Assembly: GCA_051877275.1 (NCBI GenBank)
Contig: JBJEIS010000089.1
Coordinates: 1-14,268 of the forward strand
Length of the DNA stretch: 14,268 nt
Source of the DNA: RUG11462 sp051877275
GTDB taxonomy: Bacteria; Bacillota; Clostridia; Oscillospirales; Acutalibacteraceae
Reading direction: 5' to 3'
This document shows positions 6,497 through 13,493 of this stretch, piece by piece. Both the position numbers and the translations under genes were made by a program. Under the pieces are notes generated by a model. That model was not told where the DNA came from. It worked only from the letters and a program-made list of their open reading frames with translations, and made no database searches. Numbering within the stretch: the stretch's first letter is position 1; each line of letters starts with the position of its first letter.

Positions 6497-7045
6497 ATGA
6501 AAAAATTTGTTTGTTCAATTTGCGGTTATGTTCACGAGGGAGATTCTGCTCCTGAAAAATGTCCACAGTGTAACGCACCTGCTTCAAAATTCGAGGAAGT
6601 ACAAGATACTGAACTCGTTTGGGCTGACGAACACAGAGTAGGCGTTGCTAAAGGTCTTGATGAAGAAGTTGTTCAAGGTCTTCGTGAGAACTTTACAGGT
6701 GAATGCACAGAAGTTGGTATGTATCTTGCAATGGCAAGAGTTGCTATTCGCGAAGGATACCCTGAAATCGGTGCTTTCTATCAGCAGGCAGCTTTTGAAG
6801 AGGCTGAACATGCTGCTAAATTTGCAGAGCTTTTAGGCGAAGTTGTAACTGATTCTACCAAGAAAAACCTTGAGCTTCGTTACATGGCTGAAAACGGTGC
6901 TACTGCAGGTAAACTTGAGCTTGCAAAACGCGCTAAAGAGCTTGGTTATGACGCTGTTCATGATACCGTTCACGAAATGGCTAAAGATGAAGCTCGCCAC
7001 GGTTGCGGATTCAAAGGCTTGCTTGACAGATATTTCGGTAAATAA
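6497..7045 (+). CDS. Reverse rubrerythrin (peroxide reductase)
   Basis: This 182-residue cytoplasmic di-iron enzyme reduces hydrogen peroxide to water in anaerobes using electrons passed from NAD(P)H. The domain order is reversed relative to classical rubrerythrin: the rubredoxin domain is first (Cys6, 9, 22, 25), followed by a four-helix ferritin-like domain from about residue 45. Di-iron ligands can be seen in ECTEVGMY (E69 region), EEAEH (E102, H105) and DEARH (E165, H168). This form is known from clostridia, where it acts as an NADH-dependent peroxidase with rubredoxin and a reductase. A GGAGG site lies 11 bases before the ATG. Heavy use of GCT, GGT, GTT, CTT and CGT codons suggests high expression. 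No promoter is visible in the 52 bases before it, so it is likely read from the perR promoter. Confidence 0.95.
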   Translation: MKKFVCSICGYVHEGDSAPEKCPQCNAPASKFEEVQDTELVWADEHRVGVAKGLDEEVVQGLRENFTGECTEVGMYLAMARVAIREGYPEIGAFYQQAAFEEAEHAAKFAELLGEVVTDSTKKNLELRYMAENGATAGKLELAKRAKELGYDAVHDTVHEMAKDEARHGCGFKGLLDRYFGK

Positions 7046-7069
7046 TCACTAAAAGAGGTTGAGGTAACT

Positions 7070-7273
7070 ATGAAAGAAAATTATATGGTTTGCAACTGCA
7101 AACAGGTAAGTTATTCAGATATAGCTGACGCTTTGGATAATAACAACAAATTTGATGATGTGCTCGGCGCATTTGAGAATGTACAAGAAGTTACCCACTG
7201 TTCAACCGGTTGCGGCGGATGTCACAACAAGGTATTAGAGGTTATCTCTGAAATTATGATGGAACAAAGATAA
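7070..7273 (+). CDS. BFD-like [2Fe-2S]-binding protein
   Basis: This 67-residue protein has the cysteine layout of the bacterioferritin-associated ferredoxin domain: C8-x-C10 near the start (VCNCKQVSYSDI) and C48-x2-C51 in TGCGGCHNK, with C44 as an extra cysteine. The domain binds one [2Fe-2S] cluster. In bacteria with bacterioferritin, Bfd passes electrons to release stored iron; in other settings the same domain occurs in reductases. No bacterioferritin is in the window, so its partner here could be the neighbouring rubrerythrin or an iron-storage protein elsewhere; this is inference. It has a GAGGT site, begins 24 bases after the rubrerythrin stop and is the last gene before a strong terminator. 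Confidence 0.88.
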   Translation: MKENYMVCNCKQVSYSDIADALDNNNKFDDVLGAFENVQEVTHCSTGCGGCHNKVLEVISEIMMEQR

Positions 7274-7280
7274 GTTTTAA

Positions 7281-7308
7281 GGCAGGTGTTTTTACACCTG
7301 CCTTTTTT
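7281..7308 (+). terminator. Rho-independent terminator of the perR operon
   Basis: GGCAGGTGT (7281-7289) pairs perfectly with ACACCTGCC (7294-7302) around a TTTT loop, followed by six T residues. It begins 7 bases after the stop of the BFD-like gene. Confidence 0.95.
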
Positions 7309-7311
7309 CAT

Positions 7312-7347
7312 AAAAAATGTCGGCTATTATAAGCCGACATTTTTTTA
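7312..7347 (-). terminator. Terminator of the spoIID-murD-M42 unit, symmetric
   Basis: ATGTCGGCT (7317-7325) pairs with AGCCGACAT (7332-7340), extended by A-T pairs on both sides. It has T-runs on both strands and directly follows the minus-strand aminopeptidase stop, so it mainly ends that transcript and may back up the perR-operon terminator. Confidence 0.92.
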
Positions 7348-8337
7348 TTTTAAATATTCAGTTATCAAATCAGCAACCGCCTTAATATCTGCTAAATTCA
7401 CCGTTTCAATCGGTGTATGCATATACTTAATCGGAATAGAAATCAATGCAGTCTTTATACCGCTTTCGGTAACGGTCACGACATCGGCGTCGGTCGAAGT
7501 CAAGCCGCTCATAGCCTCTAACTGATACGGTATTTCATTTTTTTGAGCAATGCTGATAAGCTTTTCACGCATTTGCTTATCAAGAATCGGCGAAACACCA
7601 ATCATAGCGCCTTTTTGGCATTCACCGCATTTTGACGGATCTGCTCCCGGCGACACTCCGAATGATACATCGACTACAACAGCCTCGTCGATATTTTTGC
7701 CGAATGCGCCTGTTTTTGCTCCTCTGTTGCCAAGTTCTTCACCGCTTGCAAGCATAATAACTATATTATCTTTAGCTCCGCCTGAATTTTTAAGATTTTT
7801 TGCAACCTCAAGCATTACGGTGCAGCCGCTTCTGTTATCAATTGATTTAGCGGTTATATAATCGTTTTGCAGTTCTTTTGCCTTGATATCAAATGAAGCA
7901 AAATCGCCTATTGAAACAAATTCGCCAACATTTTTCATTCCGGTATCAACAAAAATCTCATCTAAATCAGAAAATTCCGACTGCTTATCTTTTGCTAAAT
8001 GCGGAGGAGTTGAAGTGAAAACACCGACAATATCTCGTTTGCCGTGAATCACTACTCTTTGCGACGGCAAAACACGGATATCCACACCGCCTACTTTTGA
8101 AAGGCGTAAAAAGCCTCCTTCCAAAACATTTGTAACCGTAAATCCGATTTCATCAATATGAGCGGTGAGCAAAACTGTCTTTTGGCTTTTTCCTTTTATA
8201 TAACCGAAAACACTGCCTGTTAAATCACTTTTTATCTCATCAACATAAGGCGCAAGCAGTTCTTTCGCAACCTTTGCCGCACCTTGCTCGCTGCCGATAA
8301 AGCAAGCATTGCACAAATTAATTAAATTTTCTTTCAT
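7345..8337 (-). CDS. M42 family metallopeptidase (glutamyl aminopeptidase / endoglucanase-type)
   Basis: This 330-residue cytoplasmic enzyme is expected to trim amino acids or short peptides from the N-terminus of peptides with a two-metal centre. The expected ligands and catalytic residues are present: H60 in TAHIDEIGF, D167 in SIDNRSG, catalytic E200 and metal ligand E201 in ASGEELGNRGA, D223 in VVVDVSF and H307 in YMHTPIE. A PDZ-like insert domain lies between about residues 70 and 160, normal for the family. Members are often mislabelled cellulase or endoglucanase; true activity is aminopeptidase, and substrate preference cannot be read here. Its ATG directly follows the murD stop (TAAATG), so it is translated from the murD message, with AAAGGA as a possible binding site inside murD. 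Confidence 0.92.
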   Translation of the reverse strand: MKENLINLCNACFIGSEQGAAKVAKELLAPYVDEIKSDLTGSVFGYIKGKSQKTVLLTAHIDEIGFTVTNVLEGGFLRLSKVGGVDIRVLPSQRVVIHGKRDIVGVFTSTPPHLAKDKQSEFSDLDEIFVDTGMKNVGEFVSIGDFASFDIKAKELQNDYITAKSIDNRSGCTVMLEVAKNLKNSGGAKDNIVIMLASGEELGNRGAKTGAFGKNIDEAVVVDVSFGVSPGADPSKCGECQKGAMIGVSPILDKQMREKLISIAQKNEIPYQLEAMSGLTSTDADVVTVTESGIKTALISIPIKYMHTPIETVNLADIKAVADLITEYLK

Positions 8338-9729
8338 TTATTTTAAATCCTTTACAATTTGTTTGAAATGTCTGCCGCGTTCCTCAAAATCCTTATATTT
8401 ATCAAAACTTGCCGAGGCAGGTGAAAGCGAAATAACATCGCCGCTGACAGCATTTTCTCTTGCAATTTCGACTGCTTTTTCAAGGCAATCGGTTCTGATA
8501 ATTTTTATCTCGTTTGGATTGTACTTTTGATCTTCCCTAACTGCTTTTTCAATTTTATCAGCAGTTTCGCCTAAAAGAACAAGCACCTTAACATGCTCGT
8601 TTATCGCACCTGAAAGTGTTGTATAATCAAGCTGTTTATCGGAGCCGCCCGCAATAATTATCATCTTTTGAGAAAAAGCACAAAGGCCTGCTGTAACCGA
8701 GGCCGGACTTGTTGCAATTGAATCGTTATAATATCTTACTCCGTCAAGCTCGCGCACAAATTCAATTCTGTGTTCCACTCCGCCGAAAGTATTAGCCACT
8801 TCTGAAATATATTTATTATCAACATCACCGTGCAAAATAGCAATAGCGGTTAAATAATTTTCAACATTATGCATTCCCGGAATTTTAATATCCGCTTTAT
8901 TAACAATTCGCTCGGTAACACCGCCATCGGTGAAGCACAGCCAGCCCTCATCATCAAGATAAGCGCCCCTTTCAACCTTGTTCAAATGACTGAATTCATA
9001 AAGATTACCGCGAACATACTTTTCAAGTGACTTTGTTATCTCATTATCAGCATTTAAAACTGCTCTTGAAAAAGCGTTTTGATGAAGCAGAATATTAACC
9101 TTTGCGTCGATATATTCCTGCATATCCTTATGAACATTAAGGTGATCCGGATAAACATTTGTAATTGCGGCAACATCAGGTGATTTTCTCATTGAAATAA
9201 GCTGAAATGATGAAAGCTCTACAACCGCAACATCATCAGCAGTCATTTCCTCAATAAGCGGCAAAAGCGGTGTTCCTATATTTCCGCCTTTATATACCTT
9301 TTTACCGCTTGCGCTTAAAACTTCAGAAACAATAGTAGTAGTTGTAGTTTTGCCGTCGGTGCCGGTTATTGCATAAATTTTGCAAGGGCAAATGTCAAAA
9401 AACACTTCCATTTCAGAAGTAACAACAACACCTTTTTTGCGAAAATCCTGCAAAACATCAAGATTGTAATACATTCCCGGCGCTCTGAATATTATATCAA
9501 CATCTAAATTATCAAGATAATCCTCTCCGCAGCGAATAACAGCGCCTGCGGCTTTAACTTCATCTAACATATCGCCGAATGCGGATTCATTCTTTCTGTC
9601 ACAGGCAAAAACCTTTGCTCCGTAACGCAAAAAGAGTGAAATCAGAGGCAGGTTTGACCTTCCTATACCGCAAAAAGCGATTTTTTTATCTTTCATACTT
9701 GTTAAAAAAGATTTAACACGATTATCCAT
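8338..9729 (-). CDS. murD: UDP-N-acetylmuramoylalanine--D-glutamate ligase MurD
   Basis: This 463-residue cytoplasmic ligase adds D-glutamate to UDP-MurNAc-L-Ala with ATP, the second peptide step of peptidoglycan precursor synthesis. The N-terminal domain binds the UDP part (FCGIGRSNLPL near residue 20). The central ATPase domain has the P-loop ITGTDGKTTT (about 121-130), GGNIG (148-152), ELSSFQL (171-177) and NVYPDHLNVH (191-200). The C-terminal domain has HRIEFV, YNDSIATSP and the closing LSPASASFDKYKDFEERG stretch. Length and motifs are complete; the Asp in the P-loop where many homologues have Asn is a known variant. The ATG at 9727-9729 follows GAGGA. It has its own promoter at 9765-9793, although read-through from spoIID is also possible. 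Confidence 0.96.
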   Translation of the reverse strand: MDNRVKSFLTSMKDKKIAFCGIGRSNLPLISLFLRYGAKVFACDRKNESAFGDMLDEVKAAGAVIRCGEDYLDNLDVDIIFRAPGMYYNLDVLQDFRKKGVVVTSEMEVFFDICPCKIYAITGTDGKTTTTTIVSEVLSASGKKVYKGGNIGTPLLPLIEEMTADDVAVVELSSFQLISMRKSPDVAAITNVYPDHLNVHKDMQEYIDAKVNILLHQNAFSRAVLNADNEITKSLEKYVRGNLYEFSHLNKVERGAYLDDEGWLCFTDGGVTERIVNKADIKIPGMHNVENYLTAIAILHGDVDNKYISEVANTFGGVEHRIEFVRELDGVRYYNDSIATSPASVTAGLCAFSQKMIIIAGGSDKQLDYTTLSGAINEHVKVLVLLGETADKIEKAVREDQKYNPNEIKIIRTDCLEKAVEIARENAVSGDVISLSPASASFDKYKDFEERGRHFKQIVKDLK

Positions 9730-9764
9730 TTATATTCCTCGTTTCAAAAATTATCCTTATTTTT

Positions 9765-9793
9765 ATTATACTTTGCTAAAAATAAAATATCAA
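9765..9793 (-). promoter_or_regulatory. Promoter of murD and the M42 peptidase
   Basis: TTGATA (9788-9793, minus strand) and TATAAT (9765-9770) are 17 bases apart, a near-consensus sigma-A promoter. The -35 box overlaps the spoIID TGA stop (9790-9792). This lets an essential cell-wall gene be expressed in vegetative cells independently of the sporulation gene before it. Confidence 0.75.
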
Positions 9794-10782
9794 CCTTTTA
9801 TTTCACAATTTTTATAGTACCAATTTAAAATCTCTTGATAATCACTGCCCTCTTTTGCCATTGCGTTAGCACCGTACTGGCTCATTCCGACGCCGTGACC
9901 GAAACCGCGAACAGTAAATATGAACTTTTTATCCTCATATTTTAAATCAAAATTAGCACTTCTGAGCGAAAAAGCTTCTCTAATTTTCTGACCTGTGAAG
10001 CTTTTTTCCCCGATTGTAATTTTTTTAACCGTTCCGCTGTTTGTTGTTTCACTTTTACCGATATATTCACTTGTTTTTTTCGGCAGTTTGCCGCCGATGG
10101 CTTTGAATCTGCTCAAAAACTCTGTTTTTGTATATGTAACGGTGCTTAAATATGAGGGATTAAGCAAATCAGAAATGCTTTCGACTGATTGCAGATAAGG
10201 GTAGTCACCGCCCCAAATATCCTTTGCATTTTCGGTTTTCCCTCCGGATGTATCGTGATAAACCGCTAAAATAGGCTTATTTTTATAATAAATCACCTTA
10301 TTTTTGACCTGTTCTATAAGCTTTGCAGCTTTTTGTTCAAGCTCTTGTGTTTCATCGCCGTATTTTTCTTTTCGTGCCGATTTATCCATATACCCCTGGT
10401 CAATTGAATAATCGTCTGTAATATCATAATCTTTATCGCTGTTTTCGGCTTTACGGTACAAAAGCAATGTGTGCGCTGCTACCGCCTGTGCTTTTATTGC
10501 CTCATTATGATAGCTTTCATCCATTTCCGTAAGGCACACGCCGAGCAAATACTCATTAATTTTCACTTCATTTATCTTTTTTGTTTTAGACATATATACC
10601 TTAACCGTTTCCTCATTTTGCGCTTTGGTTGTATCCTTGGTTTCGGTTTTAATTACAGTAGTCGTTTTTTTATCCGCAGTCTTTTTTGCGGCACTGCGAA
10701 CCGAGTCGTTCATAGAAATAACAGGTATCGTAAGCATCGCAAAAAATATTATCGCAAATATGCATAAATAAAGTTTTTCCAC
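9790..10782 (-). CDS. spoIID: Stage II sporulation protein D (SpoIID)
   Basis: This 330-residue membrane-anchored peptidoglycan hydrolase belongs to the machinery that remodels septal and engulfment peptidoglycan in the mother cell. One N-terminal membrane segment (about 4-23) is followed by a Lys/Thr-rich linker (about 30-57), then the SpoIID domain. Hallmarks are CLTEMDESYHNEAIKAQAVA (83-102) with E86 at the position of the catalytic glutamate, VYHDTSGGKTE (174-184), RGFGHGVGMSQYG (292-304) and EILNWYY (317-323). The start is a GTG at 10780-10782 with a consensus AAGGAGG 7 bases before it. Length is close to the Bacillus protein. The neighbours differ from Bacillus, where spoIID lies by murAA and spoIIQ. 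I could not identify a convincing sigma-E promoter in the 136 bases upstream. Confidence 0.94.
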   Translation of the reverse strand: MEKLYLCIFAIIFFAMLTIPVISMNDSVRSAAKKTADKKTTTVIKTETKDTTKAQNEETVKVYMSKTKKINEVKINEYLLGVCLTEMDESYHNEAIKAQAVAAHTLLLYRKAENSDKDYDITDDYSIDQGYMDKSARKEKYGDETQELEQKAAKLIEQVKNKVIYYKNKPILAVYHDTSGGKTENAKDIWGGDYPYLQSVESISDLLNPSYLSTVTYTKTEFLSRFKAIGGKLPKKTSEYIGKSETTNSGTVKKITIGEKSFTGQKIREAFSLRSANFDLKYEDKKFIFTVRGFGHGVGMSQYGANAMAKEGSDYQEILNWYYKNCEIKG

Positions 10783-10794
10783 TCAAATTCCTCC

Positions 10795-10823
10795 TTGACT
10801 TTTACATTGATATATAATAAAAT
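10795..10823 (+). promoter_or_regulatory. Possible promoter of the plus-strand dapF cluster
   Basis: TTGACT (10795-10800) and TAAAAT (10818-10823) are 17 bases apart on the plus strand, which would give a leader of about 90 nt before the membrane-protein gene. The -10 box is imperfect and the -35 box lies beside the spoIID ribosome binding site on the other strand, so this is a weak call. Confidence 0.35.
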
Positions 10824-10918
10824 AAGTTAGTGAAAACGGCATTATATTCTTTGTCCATTTTATGCATGATTTTCAAAAAATATTATTAATTTTTTCAAAG
10901 AAAGAAGACACTTAACGA

Positions 10919-11713
10919 ATGAAAAGAAAAGTTTTATTATGGGTTATAACCCTTTTGGCAATGTTTGGCTTCACTTTTTGGCGTTTGGGGCTTATCGCTA
11001 CCTGCACCGAGCCGCTGAACGGATTTTTCTATCCTGAAGCCAAAACTTTCGGATATATTTATATAGGTGCGATTGCCGCATTCATTGTGCTGGTTTTAAT
11101 TTTAGCCGTTACTGACAAAAAGTATCCCGATTCGCCGTTACAGCTTTCAAAACCCCTTGCGGTTGTAAATATTCTTTATGCGATTTCTGTTTTTGCACAG
11201 GCTGTAATTTCGGTTACAACCGCTGACGACATCTGGAAACAGCTATATGTTGCAGCTCTTTTAACATTAGGTGTGTTTATGATTTATTATGCGGTTTGCC
11301 TTATCAAAGGCAAAAGCATTGCAAAAGCTTCCGCTTTAATTCCGCTTTTAGTTTTAATTTATAAATTAGGTTATATTTTCATAAATTCTTTCGGAATTAT
11401 AAAATCAGGTGAGGTTGTTTTAAGCGTCTTTGCTATGATTTTCGGAATTTTATTCTTCGAGTGTTATGCACGATATAATGCAAGACTTAAATTTAACTTT
11501 ATCCGTAAATTCTTTTTAACCACAGGCATAGTTGCTTCTGTATTACTTATGGTTTCTTCAGTTTCAAACTTTTTAAGCCCTTATATTTTGAAAGTTGACA
11601 GCCGTGCGATTATGCAGGATAATATATTCTTATTTGCAACTTCAATTTACATTTTGCTGTTTGTTGTAATTTCTTTTTCAAAAAAGAGCCTTTATAGTTC
11701 AACAGAAAAATAG
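10919..11713 (+). CDS. Polytopic membrane protein of unknown function (8 predicted segments)
   Basis: I do not recognise this 264-residue protein. It has about eight hydrophobic segments, near residues 5-27, 44-64, 79-100, 109-129, 138-161, 165-183, 197-219 and 234-253, joined by short loops, with basic residues at the N-terminus and in several loops. The only longer polar loops are at about 28-43 (containing a Cys and several acidic residues) and 220-233. No transporter, enzyme or receptor motif is visible. The ATG at 10919 has only a weak purine-rich site (AAAGAAAGAAG) some distance upstream. It is first in a plus-strand cluster, followed after 21 bases by a small basic protein and then dapF, so it may be co-transcribed with lysine/cell-wall synthesis, but position alone does not show function. 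Confidence 0.75.
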   Translation: MKRKVLLWVITLLAMFGFTFWRLGLIATCTEPLNGFFYPEAKTFGYIYIGAIAAFIVLVLILAVTDKKYPDSPLQLSKPLAVVNILYAISVFAQAVISVTTADDIWKQLYVAALLTLGVFMIYYAVCLIKGKSIAKASALIPLLVLIYKLGYIFINSFGIIKSGEVVLSVFAMIFGILFFECYARYNARLKFNFIRKFFLTTGIVASVLLMVSSVSNFLSPYILKVDSRAIMQDNIFLFATSIYILLFVVISFSKKSLYSSTEK

Positions 11714-11734
11714 GATTGAAAAGAGGTTTTTCAT

Positions 11735-12043
11735 TTGGGACTTTTTAGAAAACGAAAAAAGCTTGAAAATCCGGAAGTTTTACAGAGAATAAACCAACGG
11801 GCTATAAAATATGTTACAACCCGCAATGAAGACGGCACTGAATATGTATTGGGACATTCAGGCTCAATTAATATAAAAGGTGATGAGCTGATCTGTTTTT
11901 CAGAGGGCAGAGATGTTTTTCGCTGTAATGTTTATGAAGCGAAGGTCGGCGAGCTTTTATCAAAAGACGGCGTTCGTTTGGCAATGAAAAAAGATGATGG
12001 CAGCGAATATGCCGTTATTGCATATTACGTTTACAGAAGGTAG
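11735..12043 (+). CDS. Small conserved-looking basic protein of unknown function, TTG start
   Basis: This 102-residue protein begins with a strongly basic segment (GLFRKRKKLENPE) and continues with alternating hydrophobic and polar residues typical of a beta-rich domain, including GHSGSINIKGDELICFSEG at about 40-58. It ends in YYVYRR. There is no signal peptide or membrane segment. I do not recognise the family. The only sensible start is TTG at 11735-11737, with AAGAGG about 10 bases before it; no ATG occurs before about residue 84. It follows the membrane protein by 21 bases and precedes dapF by 10 bases, so the three are probably one transcript. A non-ATG start and weak site suggest low translation. 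Confidence 0.7.
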   Translation: MGLFRKRKKLENPEVLQRINQRAIKYVTTRNEDGTEYVLGHSGSINIKGDELICFSEGRDVFRCNVYEAKVGELLSKDGVRLAMKKDDGSEYAVIAYYVYRR

Positions 12044-12053
12044 GATTAAAGAA

Positions 12054-12896
12054 ATGAAACTTGAATTTACAAAAATGCACGGATGCGGTAACGATTACAT
12101 TTATTTTGATTGTTTTAAACAGAAAATCGATGACCCAAACGCGCTTTCAATCAAGCTTTCCGACAGACATTTTTCTATCGGTGGTGACGGCATTGTTATG
12201 ATTTGCCCATCAGAAATTGCCGATGCAAAAATGAGAATGTTTAATATTGACGGTTCGGAAGGGAAAATGTGCGGTAATGCTATACGCTGTGTAGCAAAAT
12301 TTCTTTATGAAAAAGATATTTGCAAAAAAGATAAAATATCTATCGAAACTCTTTCCGGTATCAAGTATCTTGACTTAAAAATAGAGAACGAAAAAGTAAT
12401 CGGCGTAACTGTTGATATGGGACAGGCTATTTTAAAGCCGTCTGAAATTCCGGTTAATTTTGACGGTGAAAATGCTGTTAAAAAGCAGGCAGTTATTGAC
12501 GGTAAAGAATACACAGTAACCTGTGTTTCAATGGGCAATCCTCATTGCGTTGTTTTCGGCGATACCGATCCTGATGACATCGACCTTTACAGCATAGGCC
12601 CGAAATTTGAAAAAAATGAACTTTTCCCTGAACAGGTAAACACCGAATTTGTTAAAGTTATTGATGAAAAAACTCTTAAAATGCGTGTTTGGGAGCGTGG
12701 CTCAGGCGAAACCTTGGCTTGCGGAACAGGTGCTTGCGCTACCGTTGTAGCGGCAGTATTAAACGGATACTGCAAAAAAGGCGAAACCGTTAAAGTGATT
12801 TTAACAGGCGGCGAACTCTTTATTAAATATACCGATGAAACCGTTTATATGACCGGTCCTGCCGAAATTGCTTTTGAGGGTACTGTTGAATATTAA
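12054..12896 (+). CDS. dapF: Diaminopimelate epimerase DapF
   Basis: This 280-residue cytoplasmic enzyme converts LL-diaminopimelate to the meso form, the direct precursor of lysine and of the peptidoglycan cross-linking residue. The two catalytic cysteines are visible: C73 in NIDGSEGKMCGNAIRC and C223 in ERGSGETLACGTGACA. Other family motifs are MHGCGNDYIY at the N-terminus, SDRHFSIGGDGIV (36-48) and MGNPHCVVF (160-168). The frame is open further upstream to 11994, but the ATG at 12054 has AGGA 8 bases before it, gives the family's usual N-terminus and avoids overlap with the preceding gene. No other lysine-pathway gene is in the window. The stop at 12896 is 21 bases before the lipoprotein start, so the two are likely co-transcribed. 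Confidence 0.97.
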   Translation: MKLEFTKMHGCGNDYIYFDCFKQKIDDPNALSIKLSDRHFSIGGDGIVMICPSEIADAKMRMFNIDGSEGKMCGNAIRCVAKFLYEKDICKKDKISIETLSGIKYLDLKIENEKVIGVTVDMGQAILKPSEIPVNFDGENAVKKQAVIDGKEYTVTCVSMGNPHCVVFGDTDPDDIDLYSIGPKFEKNELFPEQVNTEFVKVIDEKTLKMRVWERGSGETLACGTGACATVVAAVLNGYCKKGETVKVILTGGELFIKYTDETVYMTGPAEIAFEGTVEY

Positions 12897-12917
12897 ACTT
12901 AAAGGAGTTTGTTTATA

Positions 12918-13424
12918 ATGAAAAAAATACTTTCAATTATTTTTTGTCTTTGCTTTATTTTCTCTTTTTCGGCTTGTTCTTCCGATTCAGATTCAAAAGC
13001 AAAAGCCGCTGTTAAAAGCAGTCTTGAGGTTCGCTTTGAATTTAATGAGGAAAACAGCGTTAACGGCCGAATTTGTATGAATACCACATTACCTCCTGAA
13101 ACTTTGATTGATGTAGATGTTTTTGTGGGAAATAAATATCACTCAACTGAACAGGTAAAGGTTCAGGCTGATATGAGTATGAATTACTTTTTAACCGAAA
13201 GTCAGGTTGATTTAAACGGTAAAGAAATTGAAGACGGCAGATATATTTTGTCATTCCAATTAGTTGACCCGAGAAACCAGCCGTCATCAGTTCAATCGGT
13301 AATCGGTAAAAAAGGCGAGCTTTTAAAAGGCTCCGATGTTTACAGTGAAAACGATATTAAAACTATTAAATTCACTCGTCCGATTGAGAAAAAAGGCGAT
13401 AAATTCACTATGAGTGATGAATAA
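12918..13424 (+). CDS. Small putative lipoprotein of unknown function
   Basis: This 168-residue protein has a clear lipoprotein signal: MKK, a hydrophobic stretch rich in Phe and Ile, and the lipobox FSAC with Cys20 as the lipidated residue, followed by a Ser/Asp-rich linker. The mature part, from about residue 38, alternates hydrophobic and polar residues in the manner of a beta-sandwich (VDVDVFVGNKYHS, DGRYILSFQLVDP), with a Lys/Asp-rich tail. It is expected on the outer face of the membrane. I do not recognise a family. The ATG at 12918 with AAAGGAG 10 bases upstream is preferred over the in-frame TTG at 12909. It sits 21 bases after dapF and ends just before a hairpin terminator, making it the last gene of the cluster. 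Confidence 0.8.
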   Translation: MKKILSIIFCLCFIFSFSACSSDSDSKAKAAVKSSLEVRFEFNEENSVNGRICMNTTLPPETLIDVDVFVGNKYHSTEQVKVQADMSMNYFLTESQVDLNGKEIEDGRYILSFQLVDPRNQPSSVQSVIGKKGELLKGSDVYSENDIKTIKFTRPIEKKGDKFTMSDE

Positions 13425-13428
13425 AACA

Positions 13429-13460
13429 AAACCCATCCGATTAAGCTTTCGGATGGGTTT
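13429..13460 (+). terminator. Terminator hairpin of the dapF-lipoprotein unit
   Basis: AAACCCATCCGA (13429-13440) pairs perfectly over 12 bp with TCGGATGGGTTT (13449-13460) around an 8-nt loop, starting 4 bases after the stop. Only three T residues end the stem and AATAAT follows, so termination may be incomplete and let some transcription reach the next gene. Confidence 0.75.
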
Positions 13461-13493
13461 AATAATATAATAAATTATAAGGATTTTTTACTT

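Noticed and set aside
10791..10870. Possible sigma-E promoter for spoIID
   Set aside because: A GAATATA-like -35 element is present, but no acceptable -10 element occurs at the right distance.
11994..12053. Upstream extension of dapF giving 300 residues
   Set aside because: The extra 20 residues overlap the previous gene, do not match the family N-terminus, and the ATG at 12054 has its own binding site.
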